Source: Tabrizicola aquatica
Lineage (GTDB): Bacteria; Pseudomonadota; Alphaproteobacteria; Rhodobacterales; Rhodobacteraceae
Length of the DNA stretch: 64,000 nucleotides
Reading direction: 5' to 3'
Assembly (NCBI RefSeq): GCF_002900975.1
Contig: NZ_PJON01000003.1
Location: forward strand, 186,001-250,000
The notes under the pieces were generated by a model. That model was given only the letters and a program-made list of their open reading frames with translations. It did not search any database and was not told the origin of the DNA. Numbering within the stretch: the stretch's first letter is position 1; each line of letters begins with the position of its first letter. A program made the position numbers and the translations under genes. Shown here piece after piece: positions 1 through 8,267 of this stretch.

Positions 1-5
1 TTCGA

Positions 6-515
6 TTATCGATTGGGAACGTCAAAGGGCAGCTGACGGCCTTGCGGTGTCAGAAGCCAAGCAGGCATCGGCAGTTCCTCAAGCTCGGGCTTGGCCAGGA
101 CAAGGGTCAGGATGCCGAGGACCAGCCCAAGGGTCAGCGCCGCAGGCAGCAGCGCGTCCGGTGGTTCGTGCTGGCCGTCACTTTCCGCAACGTTGATGAT
201 CGTATGACCGACCCAGGCATGGACCGCGACCAGGCCCGCGACCAGGACCAGCTTGGCGAAGATCCAGACGGTAAACACCTCGCGCAGGAAGATCAGCACG
301 CCGCCGGAGGCGATGGCCAGCCCGGCCGCCGGGGTGAGAAACCAGACATAGCTGTAATGCGTGGCGCGGCGGATCCGGGCGAACTCGGCCGCCAGAAGGC
401 CGCGATCATGCCGGGCAAGCATCCGGGGCAGCGCGAAAAGCCCGCCCACCCAAAGGGCAAGAAAGCCGAGGTGGAGCGCCTTGGCATGGGGGGTCAGCGC
501 CTCGGCCCAGCTCAT
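6..515 (-). CDS. CopD-like integral membrane protein
   Basis: A 169-residue protein with about four membrane segments (roughly residues 12-30, 58-80, 84-104, 125-145). The N-terminal region has His10 and His15 followed by LALWVGGLFALPRM, which resembles the conserved first helix of CopD/HemJ-type proteins. The open frame extends further upstream, but the ATG at 515 is chosen because it overlaps the stop of the upstream ctaG-like gene (ATGA), implying translational coupling. Pairing with a CtaG-like protein suggests a role in copper handling or terminal oxidase maturation; this is inference from context. True HemJ (protoporphyrinogen oxidase) is a less likely alternative. Confidence 0.8.
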   Translation of the reverse strand: MSWAEALTPHAKALHLGFLALWVGGLFALPRMLARHDRGLLAAEFARIRRATHYSYVWFLTPAAGLAIASGGVLIFLREVFTVWIFAKLVLVAGLVAVHAWVGHTIINVAESDGQHEPPDALLPAALTLGLVLGILTLVLAKPELEELPMPAWLLTPQGRQLPFDVPNR

Positions 516-1222
516 TGCGCCACCTCTGTGGCACGCCAGGCGCGACGGGCAAGAAGCGCGCCCCAGACAGCATAGGCCAGTCCCGACGGCATCCACATGA
601 TCAGGCCGCCAAGCTGCTGGTCCGCAAGCGGGGTCAGTCCCCAAAGCAGCGGCGCGGACGCGTGGGTCGCGTAAAGCGCGGTGGGCGCAAGGGTCAAGAT
701 CGCCCCCAGCATCCCCATCGACAGATAGGCGAGGAGGACCCACCCAAGGCCTGACCCATGGGGCAGCGCAAAAGCGGCGCGCCAGAAAGCCCAGGCCGAC
801 CCGAAAAGCGTGGCCTGCATCAGCCAATACAGACCCATATGCCCAAGGGCCGCATCATAGGCCGCCGGAAGATGCCACAGCCACAGCGCGGCCGTCGCCA
901 GCGCGAACGGCAGACCCACACCCGCAGGCCGTGGCGCCGGACGGGCCAAGGCCAGCAAGGGTGCCGCCACCGCAACCAGAAGCAGATGGTGGACCACCCG
1001 GGCCGAGAACAAAGCCGACGACAGCGCGCAAAGCGGCGACAGGAAGGCGATGGCCAGAACCACGCTGCCCGTGGTGCCCGCGCGGCCACGCCCGGCTGCA
1101 AAAGCCAGCGCAACCACCACAATCAGCGCGAAGGGATCAAGGTTCCAGCGCAGGAGCAGCTCGTCCGGTGCCGGCGGCGGTCCGCAATAGATGCCCTGCC
1201 ACCGGGTCACGGCGACGCCCAT
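512..1222 (-). CDS. CtaG-family cytochrome c oxidase assembly protein
   Basis: A 236-residue polytopic membrane protein of the caa3-type CtaG family (not Cox11). The N-terminus carries the family-typical YCGPPPAPDELLLRWNLDP stretch, followed by about seven hydrophobic segments and the conserved HHLLL and LWHLPAAYDAAL regions. Family members support copper insertion or assembly of heme-copper oxidases in the inner membrane. The ATG at 1222 is the most likely start; no strong Shine-Dalgarno is visible and the open frame continues upstream. It overlaps the CopD-like gene downstream by 4 nt. Confidence 0.82.
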   Translation of the reverse strand: MGVAVTRWQGIYCGPPPAPDELLLRWNLDPFALIVVVALAFAAGRGRAGTTGSVVLAIAFLSPLCALSSALFSARVVHHLLLVAVAAPLLALARPAPRPAGVGLPFALATAALWLWHLPAAYDAALGHMGLYWLMQATLFGSAWAFWRAAFALPHGSGLGWVLLAYLSMGMLGAILTLAPTALYATHASAPLLWGLTPLADQQLGGLIMWMPSGLAYAVWGALLARRAWRATEVAQ

Positions 1223-1388
1223 GGCCCAATTAGGGCCTGATGACCCGTGAGGACGCTGTGAAAGGATCGGGTGAAAGCCACGCGGAAAGCCTTTGCCAGG
1301 ACTTTCCGTCAACGCAAAAGCGCGGCACCCGTTCCCGGCCGGGGGTCAGATCGCCGACAGCCGCACCGCGCAGCCATGGCCACGGGCT

Positions 1389-1910
1389 TCAGCGCAGTTT
1401 GTCGAATGCGGCGGCAAAACCCGACAGGCTCATTTCCATCCGCAGGGCGCTGCCGTTGTTCTGAACGCCTTCGATCTGCAGCAAGCCCCCGGCGCGCAGG
1501 GCCTCTTCCAGTTCGGCGGACACATCGCTGACCGCCAGCGCGCCGCCTTGCAGCGAGGTGCGGAAGACCGGCGTTGCGGCTTCCACCCCGTCGACCGAGA
1601 CGCGCAGCCCCGCGGCGAGCGACATGCCATGCGGCACAAGGATGCGAAGGACGTAAGGGTCGCCCGCGACGATGGCGGCCTGCGCCAGAACCTGGCGATT
1701 CTGGCCGATGACCAAGCTTTTGACCATCGAGCAGTCAAGCTGCGAGGCTTCGGCACCCGGAGTGCAGTTCACTTGCCAGGGCGTCTCTTGCGCGGAAATG
1801 TTCTGTTCCGTCGGGGCAGCATCGGCCGCAGCCTCTTGGGCAAGCGCCGCTTGGGGCAGTGCGATTGTCAGCATCAGCGCGGACAGGGCAGCGAAAAGAG
1901 GCGAGGTCAT
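1389..1910 (-). CDS. IalB-family exported protein
   Basis: A 173-residue protein with a clear Sec signal peptide (hydrophobic to about residue 24, ending ALA-QE) and a mature domain typical of the invasion associated locus B family, including VNCTPG and a second cysteine (LDCSM) that could form a disulfide. The family is periplasmic and widespread in alphaproteobacteria; its molecular role is not established outside Bartonella. Start at ATG 1910, which forms a TGATG overlap with the stop of the upstream 144-codon frame; a GTG lies one codon upstream. Confidence 0.8.
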   Translation of the reverse strand: MTSPLFAALSALMLTIALPQAALAQEAAADAAPTEQNISAQETPWQVNCTPGAEASQLDCSMVKSLVIGQNRQVLAQAAIVAGDPYVLRILVPHGMSLAAGLRVSVDGVEAATPVFRTSLQGGALAVSDVSAELEEALRAGGLLQIEGVQNNGSALRMEMSLSGFAAAFDKLR

Positions 1911-2344
1911 CACTTGTCGTCCATCGGTTCATGGGGGATCAGATTGGTGATGTCGCGGACATGAATCCCGGCGACATCGGCGTGCAGAGTCCGGCAAAGG
2001 TGGGGAGACGCGGCCCGACTGACAGGCCGATAAGGTAAGGGCAAAGCCTGGGTTTTCAGAAACTGGGCAAGCCCGGACCAGGCGCAATGGCGCAGCTTTT
2101 TTTGCCGCAGCCCGACTGGCCGCGTCGGTTGCACGGCCAGCCCGCCCTGTTGCTTGGCGCGCGCAGTCGGCACAGGCGCCGAGGCGGGGTCAGCGGCCCG
2201 ATCGGCAAGGCTTTGCCGCACAGCGATCTTCTCTCCAGCTGCGGACTTTGCCGTGGTTCCCGTCGCCATCCAGTCCTCCAGAGCGACCCGCTGGCCGAGT
2301 GCGGGCAAACCTAACATCGGGTCTGTTGCAAGGGGAAGTCGCAT
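1910..2344 (-). CDS. Hypothetical protein upstream of and coupled to IalB gene
   Basis: A 144-residue frame rich in Ala, Arg and Pro with no recognised domain, no signal peptide and no membrane segment. The main argument that it is real is the exact TGATG overlap of its stop with the IalB start, and the absence of any better promoter or ribosome site for IalB. The argument against is the lack of a convincing Shine-Dalgarno and a composition that could arise by chance in GC-rich DNA. An internal ATG at 2317 is an alternative start. Confidence 0.35.
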   Translation of the reverse strand: MRLPLATDPMLGLPALGQRVALEDWMATGTTAKSAAGEKIAVRQSLADRAADPASAPVPTARAKQQGGLAVQPTRPVGLRQKKLRHCAWSGLAQFLKTQALPLPYRPVSRAASPHLCRTLHADVAGIHVRDITNLIPHEPMDDK

Positions 2345-2651
2345 TCGTTGTGTGGACCCTGTGTTTGCCTACCGCCTGTTTTGGCGATCTTGAGTGGCCA
2401 AAATCTGCATGGGCGCCGCTAACGTGCCGGACGCATTGGCAAAAGACAGATCAGTCGACCGCAACCTTCCGCTGGCAGCATAGCCTTTGCCCCGCTGACC
2501 ATTGCCGGCGACGTTGAAGCGGCAGGCGACACGCTTTTGCTGGATGCCTGTCCGGGGCGCAGGCGGACAGGTTGGTCAGCGCGGGCACGACGACCGACGG
2601 CGCCGGCCTTGCCTGCGTGACCATGGATGCCGCGCCCCTTGGTTCAAGGCT
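2345..2651. other. Intergenic region with possible decayed coding remnant
   Basis: No intact gene is seen between the end of the chemotaxis operon and the frame starting at 2344. On the plus strand, 2462-2560 reads as plausible protein (containing IAFAPLTIAGDVEAAGDTLL) and, after a one-base shift near 2550, continues as plausible protein to about 2655 (containing ADRLVSAGTTTDGAGLACV). This looks like the frameshifted tail of a lost gene, but I cannot identify the family. Confidence 0.25.
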
Positions 2652-3029
2652 TCAGAAAAGATCTACGTCACCTGCCTCTTGCCGTTGGGGGAGCTGCATC
2701 GGGTCGGACAGGCGTGCGCCAAGGGCTTCGGCGAGTTTACGCAGGCGCAGCCGGCGGGCCGGGCCGACCACGGCGAGCCGCTGGTGCCCGTCAGTCTCCA
2801 GCGCCAGGTCGTCCAGGAAATGTGCCAGCTCGCTCAGCACCTGTACCAGATGGTCCAGCCCCTGCAGCGATACCCGCAGGCGCTCTGCCCCACCAGCACC
2901 ATCCAGGATGACATCACCCACGCGATCTTCAAGTCCGCGGCCAGCCAGGGCCTGGAGGCGCAATTGCTCCGCAAGGATCGCAAACAGGTCGCGCAGCGGG
3001 ATCGTCTCGGGGCTTTGCGGGGCCATCAT
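2652..3029 (-). CDS. Hypothetical protein, last gene of chemotaxis operon
   Basis: A 125-residue, mostly helical protein that starts 3 nt after the cheY stop, so it is almost certainly co-transcribed and co-translated with the chemotaxis genes. It has two adjacent ATG codons at its start. Heptad-like leucine spacing (LAEQLRLQALAGRGLEDRV, then LQGLDHLVQVLSELAHFL) suggests a helical bundle. No His-containing HPt motif or CheX/CheZ signature is visible. A role as a chemotaxis accessory or phosphatase-like factor is possible but unproven. Confidence 0.65.
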   Translation of the reverse strand: MMAPQSPETIPLRDLFAILAEQLRLQALAGRGLEDRVGDVILDGAGGAERLRVSLQGLDHLVQVLSELAHFLDDLALETDGHQRLAVVGPARRLRLRKLAEALGARLSDPMQLPQRQEAGDVDLF

Positions 3030-3032
3030 TGA

Positions 3033-3419
3033 TCAAAGCGGCCCAACGACGGCTTGCAGGCAGGCCTTGAGTTGAGGCGTGCTGAACGGTTTCTGGATAT
3101 AGTTGTTCATGCCCAAGGCCTTGCCGGCGTTCATGATCTCGGGCGTCATTCTGCCGCTGACCAGAACAAATCCGATCCGGGCCGTGACCCGGTTTTCACG
3201 CAGACCCTTCAGCAGCCCCAGCCCATCCATGCCCGGCATGTTGTAGTCCGAAATCACCAGATGCACCGGATTGGCCACCAGCGATTGCAGTGCTTCATGC
3301 CCATCCTTGCGGAAGTCGATCTTCTTGATGCCCATTTCCTCCAGCGCCATGATGATCAGGCTGCGGCTGGTTGCCATGTCGTCCACGACCATGATCGAGA
3401 TACTGTCCTTGAGTGCCAT
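3033..3419 (-). CDS. cheY: CheY-family chemotaxis response regulator (second of operon)
   Basis: A 128-residue single-domain receiver. The acidic pocket is Asp13/Asp14, the phosphoacceptor is Asp58 (VISDYNMPGMDG), the switch Ser is Ser88, the aromatic switch residue is Tyr107 and the conserved Lys is Lys110 (QKPF). The ATG at 3419 is chosen over upstream in-frame codons because of AGGAG about 10 nt before it. It lies 19 nt downstream of the cheR stop. Its likely job is to carry phosphoryl signal from CheA to the flagellar motor or to act as a phosphate sink. Confidence 0.93.
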   Translation of the reverse strand: MALKDSISIMVVDDMATSRSLIIMALEEMGIKKIDFRKDGHEALQSLVANPVHLVISDYNMPGMDGLGLLKGLRENRVTARIGFVLVSGRMTPEIMNAGKALGMNNYIQKPFSTPQLKACLQAVVGPL

Positions 3420-3438
3420 GTCCTGCTCCTGAACCCTG

Positions 3439-4320
3439 TTACCGACCCGAGGCCGGATCGGCATTGCGCCGATGAATCGTGTTGCCCACGATCGTGAAAC
3501 TGCCCTTCAGCGCGGGGGAAAGCCGCTCGGAATGGCCGATGAAAAGGTGCCCGCCGGGACGCAGGACGCGGTGAAAGCCGGTCCAGATATGCTCCTGTGT
3601 CTGCGCGTCCATGTAGATCGCGACGTTGCGGCAGAAGATGGCGTCGAACTGGCCGCGGAACGGCCAGGGCTCGATCAGGTTCAGGGGCCGGAAGGTGACC
3701 ATTGCCCGGATATGCGCGCGAGGTGTGCGGTGATCGGTGCCCGGAACCGGTTCAAAACAGGTGTCGAGCAACGGTTTCGGCACCTCCCGCAGGCTGCCCG
3801 GCGGGTAAGAGGCCGTCGCGGCCCGCGCCAGCACCGTCCGGTCGATATCGGTCGCCAGGATCTTCACATCATGCGACGCCGCATCAGGAAAACCCTGCAG
3901 CAGGCACATCGCGATGCTATACGCCTCTTCCCCGGTGGAGCAGCCCGCCGACCAGATCCGAATACGCTCTCCGCTTCGGGCGCGGCCGGCCAATTCGGGC
4001 AGCACCGTCTGCGCCAAGAAGTCGAAGTGATAACTTTCCCGGTAGAAATGCGTGGTGTTGGTGGTCAGGCAAGAGATCAGGCGATCCCGCTCGTCCCCGG
4101 AGGTCGTTGCCTTGTCGACATAGGCCGCGAAACTGTCAAAACCAAGATCCTGAACCCGGTTGGCCAGTCGCGCATAGACCATGCGCTCATTCGCCTCGGT
4201 CAGTCTGATTCCCGTCGCGTCGTGCATGAAGCGTGCGATGCGGCTGAAATCTTCGGACGTGTAGACCAGTTCGCGATCCAGCCGCGTCAGCGCGCCGGTC
4301 AGCTGGGCTAGCGTTGTCAT
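3439..4320 (-). CDS. cheR: CheR chemoreceptor methyltransferase
   Basis: A 293-residue S-adenosylmethionine-dependent glutamate O-methyltransferase acting on chemoreceptors. It has the N-terminal CheR helical domain (about 20-90), the catalytic domain with the SAM motif [19 protein letters not shown], the ILATDID strand and the [13 protein letters not shown] motif. Start overlaps the cheW stop (ATGA), so translation is coupled. No cheB methylesterase is encoded in this operon, so demethylation must be encoded elsewhere or be replaced in part by CheD. Confidence 0.95.
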   Translation of the reverse strand: MTTLAQLTGALTRLDRELVYTSEDFSRIARFMHDATGIRLTEANERMVYARLANRVQDLGFDSFAAYVDKATTSGDERDRLISCLTTNTTHFYRESYHFDFLAQTVLPELAGRARSGERIRIWSAGCSTGEEAYSIAMCLLQGFPDAASHDVKILATDIDRTVLARAATASYPPGSLREVPKPLLDTCFEPVPGTDHRTPRAHIRAMVTFRPLNLIEPWPFRGQFDAIFCRNVAIYMDAQTQEHIWTGFHRVLRPGGHLFIGHSERLSPALKGSFTIVGNTIHRRNADPASGR

Positions 4321-4790
4321 GCGCGCTCCTGCCGGGCGGCGATCGGGGGAAGGACAGCTTCGATGTCGATCAACCGCAGCATGCGCTGATCGATGGCGAT
4401 GACGCCCTCGAAGAATGCGCGCGTCACATCCGAGGACACGGCCGGTGTCGGCTGGATCAGGCTTCGCTTGACGCTGAGGATGTCCGAGACAGCGTCCACC
4501 AGAAAGCCCACGGTCTGGTTGTCGACGACGCAGATAACGATCACATGCCGGGCATCGGGGCGGATCGGTTCCAACCCCATGCGGGCGGCAAGGTCAACAA
4601 TCGGAACCACTGCCCCGCGCAGGTTGATGACCCCCAGGATGTAGGATGGGGCGTGCGGAAGCACCGTGGCCGGCGTCCAGCCGCGGATTTCCCGCACCGA
4701 CATGATGTCGACGCAGAAATCCTGACCGCCCACGCGGAAGCTTACCAGTTCGCGGTCGTCGGCTTTTGAAAGTTCCGCTGCAGCGGACAT
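4317..4790 (-). CDS. cheW: CheW chemotaxis coupling protein
   Basis: A 157-residue CheW-domain protein linking receptors to CheA. The SH3-like double barrel spans about residues 12-150, with the typical segments [32 protein letters not shown] and [10 protein letters not shown]. It lies one base downstream of the cheA stop and overlaps cheR by 4 nt, so it sits in the middle of a tightly coupled signalling operon. Confidence 0.95.
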   Translation of the reverse strand: MSAAAELSKADDRELVSFRVGGQDFCVDIMSVREIRGWTPATVLPHAPSYILGVINLRGAVVPIVDLAARMGLEPIRPDARHVIVICVVDNQTVGFLVDAVSDILSVKRSLIQPTPAVSSDVTRAFFEGVIAIDQRMLRLIDIEAVLPPIAARQERA

Positions 4791-4791
4791 G

Positions 4792-6945
4792 TCACACCTC
4801 CTCGGTCATCAGGGCGGGCGCAAAGGCGGCCTGTGGCCGCTTGCGCTGTGCGGTTTCGTCGGGATCGATGATCAGGGCGATCTTGCCGTCGCCCAGGATC
4901 GTCGCGGCGGCAACGCCGGGAACGTGGCCGTAGTTCGACTCCAGCCCCTTGATCACCACTTGGCGCTGATCGTGGATGCGGTCCACGGCAAGGGCCCATC
5001 GTTCGTTCTGACCGGATTCGACCAGAAGTAGAACCATGTTCGAATAGTCCGGGCTGGTAGGGCGGTGACCAAAGGTTTCGGCAAGATCGATGATCGGCAC
5101 GAATTTCTCTCGCACGGCGACCACCTTGCCAGCACCCGCGACCGGGTGAATGTCCGAGGCAGCGGGCCGCAGCGTCTCGATGATCGCGGTGATGGGGACC
5201 ACCATGGTCTGCCCCGCCACGTCGACCACCATCCCGTCCAGCACAGCCAGGGTCAGCGGCAGGCTGATCGACATGGTCGTTCCCTTGCCTGGTGTCGAGC
5301 TGATGTTGACGCGCCCGCCCAGGCTTTGGATCGCACTGCGGACGACGTCCATTCCGACGCCGCGACCGGAAAGATCGGTCACCTTGGGCGCGGTCGAAAA
5401 GCCGGGCAGAAACAGAAGCTTGTCGATCTCGGAATCGGTCAGGACCGCATCGGCCGCGATAAGGCCCTTGTCGATCGCGATCTGCCGGACCTTTGGCCGG
5501 TTGATGCCGGCCCCGTCATCCGAGACCTCGATCAGGACGCGGCCCGATCTGTGTGCGGCCGACAGGCAGATGCGGCCTGCCGCCGGTTTGCCAGCAGTTT
5601 GCCGTGCGGCGGCGCTTTCCAGCCCGTGGTCAACGGCATTGCGGATTATATGGGTCAACGGATCGACCAGTCGTTCGATTACGGTCTTGTCGACCTCGAC
5701 GGCGTCGCCCTCGGTCACGAAGTCGACCGTCTTGCCAGCGATGTCCGAAGCCTCTCGGACAATGCGCGCCATGCGCTGGAAAAGAGGCTTCACCGACTGC
5801 GCGCGGATTGCCATGACGTTTTCCTGCAACTCGCGGGCGAGATTGCGGAATTCGTCCAGTCCAGCGCCCACATCGCTTTGCGCCCCGATCCCTGCATCCT
5901 GGACGCATTGCGCCAGCACCGCCTGATTGATCACCAACTCACCCACGATGTTGATCAAGCGATCAACCAACTCAAGGTCGACACGGACCGATCCCTTCTG
6001 CCCGGCAGATTGAGCTGCAGACTTGCCTGAGGCGGCACGCGCTGGCCCGCTGGCGGCGGGTTCGGCGGGCGGACGATCTGTCACGGTTGGGGTCGGTGTG
6101 GAGAAATCTGCAGCCTCGGCGATCATCTGATCACGGTCAGGTTCCGCGTCGGCCTGCAACTCGCGGATTTCAAGCGAGCAAAGACCGTCGACGAATTCGA
6201 AGATCTCGTGCACCGAATGTTGGCTTTCCGACGTCTGCAGCACCAACTCCCAGGTCAGATAAGGCGTGGCCCAGTCCATCTGATCCAGCGGCGGCAGGGC
6301 CGAACTGTCTGCCAGGCTTTCCAGCGCACCCAGTTCCGCAAGCGCGCGGAACATGTGCACCGGATCGTTCCCATTGCCATAAAGCTGCTTTGTCGCGGCG
6401 AAACGAATGGTAAAGCCAGCAGGACTGGCTGGCTCCGGCGCGAAGTCGAACGCCAAGGCCAGAGGTTGGAAACCTAGGTCGTCGGCGTCGGAAACCGTCG
6501 TGGGCGCTGGTGTTGCCGGGGCAGGTTGCGCCGGCATCCGGGCGCCGTTCGAAGGAACCAGTTGCGCCAGGCGTTCCATCAGATCCGGCCCGGCTGAACT
6601 GGTCGGTGGCACCTCGTCCCGCGCGCTTGCAATCAGGTCCGCCAGATAGTCGGCAGAGCGCAGGAACACCCGAACGATGTCCGGAGTTGCCACAAGCTTT
6701 CCCGAGCGCATCGCGTCGAGTGCGGTCTCGAACTGATGCGCGAATCGCACCAGGCTCTCCAGCCCGAAAGCTGCGGCGCCACCTTTGATCGAATGTACGG
6801 CCCGAAAGACAGCATTGACCGTCTCGGAGTCGACACTGCCGTCCTCGCTGGCGGCGGCGAGCGCGTTTAACCCGTCATCCAGCGCCTCAAGCAGTTCTTC
6901 GCATTCCTGGAAAAAGGTCTGTCGGATATCGATCGAGGAACTCAT
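4792..6945 (-). CDS. cheA: CheA chemotaxis histidine kinase
   Basis: A 717-residue sensor kinase. The N-terminal HPt (P1) domain has phosphoacceptor His51 in AVHSIKGG; a variable P2-like linker with Pro/Ala-rich stretches follows; then P3 dimerisation, and the P4 ATP-binding domain with N box ([11 protein letters not shown]), G1 (SDDGAGIN), F (LPGFST) and G2 (GRGVGMDVV) motifs, and a C-terminal CheW-like P5. The reading frame extends upstream, but ATG 6945 follows GAGGT and starts 7 nt after the cheY stop. It phosphorylates the CheY proteins of this operon. Confidence 0.95.
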   Translation of the reverse strand: MSSSIDIRQTFFQECEELLEALDDGLNALAAASEDGSVDSETVNAVFRAVHSIKGGAAAFGLESLVRFAHQFETALDAMRSGKLVATPDIVRVFLRSADYLADLIASARDEVPPTSSAGPDLMERLAQLVPSNGARMPAQPAPATPAPTTVSDADDLGFQPLALAFDFAPEPASPAGFTIRFAATKQLYGNGNDPVHMFRALAELGALESLADSSALPPLDQMDWATPYLTWELVLQTSESQHSVHEIFEFVDGLCSLEIRELQADAEPDRDQMIAEAADFSTPTPTVTDRPPAEPAASGPARAASGKSAAQSAGQKGSVRVDLELVDRLINIVGELVINQAVLAQCVQDAGIGAQSDVGAGLDEFRNLARELQENVMAIRAQSVKPLFQRMARIVREASDIAGKTVDFVTEGDAVEVDKTVIERLVDPLTHIIRNAVDHGLESAAARQTAGKPAAGRICLSAAHRSGRVLIEVSDDGAGINRPKVRQIAIDKGLIAADAVLTDSEIDKLLFLPGFSTAPKVTDLSGRGVGMDVVRSAIQSLGGRVNISSTPGKGTTMSISLPLTLAVLDGMVVDVAGQTMVVPITAIIETLRPAASDIHPVAGAGKVVAVREKFVPIIDLAETFGHRPTSPDYSNMVLLLVESGQNERWALAVDRIHDQRQVVIKGLESNYGHVPGVAAATILGDGKIALIIDPDETAQRKRPQAAFAPALMTEEV

Positions 6946-6952
6946 GTTGACC

Positions 6953-7318
6953 TCAATGAGCTGCGATGCGCTTGATCGCCGAGACAAGCTTGGCGTCATC
7001 GAAGGGCTTGACGATCCACCCGGTGGCACCGCTCTTGCGGGCGCGCTCCTTCAGGTCCGGGGCACTTTCGGTGGTCAGGACCAAAATCGGCAGTGCAGCG
7101 TGGGAGGTTCCCGCGCGCACGGCCTCGATCACGCCGAAACCGTCCAGCCGTGGCATGTTGATGTCGGTGATGATGACGTCGGGCGCGATGTCATGCAGCT
7201 TTTCCAGCCCGTCAAGACCGTCTACCGCTACGTGAACGTCAAAGCCGGCGTTGCGCAGCGTCTCGCGCAGCATCTCACGGATGGTCCGGGAGTCGTCGAT
7301 TGCCAAAATGGTCAGCAT
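6953..7318 (-). CDS. cheY: CheY-family response regulator (first of operon)
   Basis: A 121-residue single-domain receiver with Asp-Asp pair in LAIDDSRTIREML, phosphoacceptor in VIITDINMPRLDG, TTES at the Thr switch position and Lys in VKPFDD. Start is ATG 7318, which overlaps the stop of the STAS gene (TGATG); a GTG one codon upstream is possible. It is more similar to canonical CheY than the second cheY of the operon (3033-3419). Confidence 0.93.
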   Translation of the reverse strand: MLTILAIDDSRTIREMLRETLRNAGFDVHVAVDGLDGLEKLHDIAPDVIITDINMPRLDGFGVIEAVRAGTSHAALPILVLTTESAPDLKERARKSGATGWIVKPFDDAKLVSAIKRIAAH

Positions 7319-7593
7319 CACGCGGTTGCCTCCTCTTGCGCGATCTCGGACAGGACGCCCAGACGTTCCAGGTCGTCCTGCAGGGCAACCGAGGGAGCGA
7401 AGGCGAAGGGCTGGCCGGCCGCGCGCCAGTCGCGCGCCGCTGCCAGCAGGACCTGGGCGGCAAGGGCGCCGCCCGTTCGGACGGCCGAGCCGTCAATGCT
7501 GACCGGATGTCCGCGCAGGGCCAGAAGCTGACCATGAAGCGTGCGTGCAGCATCGAAATCAAGCCGCTCGGGTAGGTGCAGGATCTCACTCAT
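7318..7593 (-). CDS. STAS-domain protein of chemotaxis operon
   Basis: A 91-residue protein with a STAS-like fold (LHLPERLDFDAARTLHGQL at the start, then VSIDGSAVRTGGALAAQVLL). STAS proteins in signalling operons act as anti-anti-sigma-like or scaffold modules; in anti-sigma antagonists a Ser after the Asp is phosphorylated, and here the region reads DGSAVRTGG, so Ser is present at a comparable place. It is translationally coupled to cheY by a TGATG overlap. Its role in chemotaxis is not established from sequence. Confidence 0.8.
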   Translation of the reverse strand: MSEILHLPERLDFDAARTLHGQLLALRGHPVSIDGSAVRTGGALAAQVLLAAARDWRAAGQPFAFAPSVALQDDLERLGVLSEIAQEEATA

Positions 7594-7644
7594 CGGATGG
7601 ACCTTTCGTTTCTTTTCCTGGTCATGCAGCCCGTGCGGCGGGCG

Positions 7645-8196
7645 CTAGAAGAAAGTGACATCATCATCCCCTCGCGGCGGAAGCCGGGGCGGCGGTTGCG
7701 GGCTCAGCGCGTCCGGCTGCACGATGAGTTGCTGGGCATGGCCTGTTGTCGGCGTGAAGCGCACTCGGCGGGCCAGCGTGCCCCCCAGGCTTTGCGCGAC
7801 ACAGCGGATGCCCTCGTCTGCCAGAAAACGCTGGGCAAAGGCGGCATTGGCTGCCCCGATCCGCCCGAGTCCATCACTCATCGTTGCTCCACCAAAGAGC
7901 TTTGCCTCCAGCCGATCCTTGCTTGCCCCTTTCTTCAGCAGCCCATTGATCAACAGTTCCATCGCATAGAGGCCGTAGCGAAACTGCTGGCCATTGCCGG
8001 GGCCGCTGTCGGGAAGAAGGAAGTGGTTCATCCCGCCGACGCGGACGACCGGGTCGCAGATGCATGTCGAGACGCAGGATCCAAGGATCGTCGTCAGGAT
8101 CGTTTCCGGCTCGTCCGACACCGCGTACTCGCCCTGTACGACATGCACGAAGGTGAAGCGGTCGCGGGCGTTGGCATCTGGCTTTGCATTCAGCAT
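7645..8196 (-). CDS. cheD: CheD chemoreceptor glutamine deamidase
   Basis: A 183-residue CheD protein. The catalytic triad positions are visible: Thr35, Cys41 (ILGSCVSTC) and His58 (GGMNHFLLP), followed by conserved FGGATM and IGAANA segments. It deamidates receptor glutamines to glutamates, creating methylation sites, and in other bacteria it also binds CheC or CheY. The C-terminal tail from about residue 160 is Pro-rich and low complexity. It lies 51 nt upstream of the STAS gene. Confidence 0.93.
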   Translation of the reverse strand: MLNAKPDANARDRFTFVHVVQGEYAVSDEPETILTTILGSCVSTCICDPVVRVGGMNHFLLPDSGPGNGQQFRYGLYAMELLINGLLKKGASKDRLEAKLFGGATMSDGLGRIGAANAAFAQRFLADEGIRCVAQSLGGTLARRVRFTPTTGHAQQLIVQPDALSPQPPPRLPPRGDDDVTFF

Positions 8197-8267
8197 CGTT
8201 GGTTTCCTGACTGGTTAACCGGGTGGGGGCGCAGCGACGGCTCCGCAGAGGGGCCGCCGCTTCAAGC

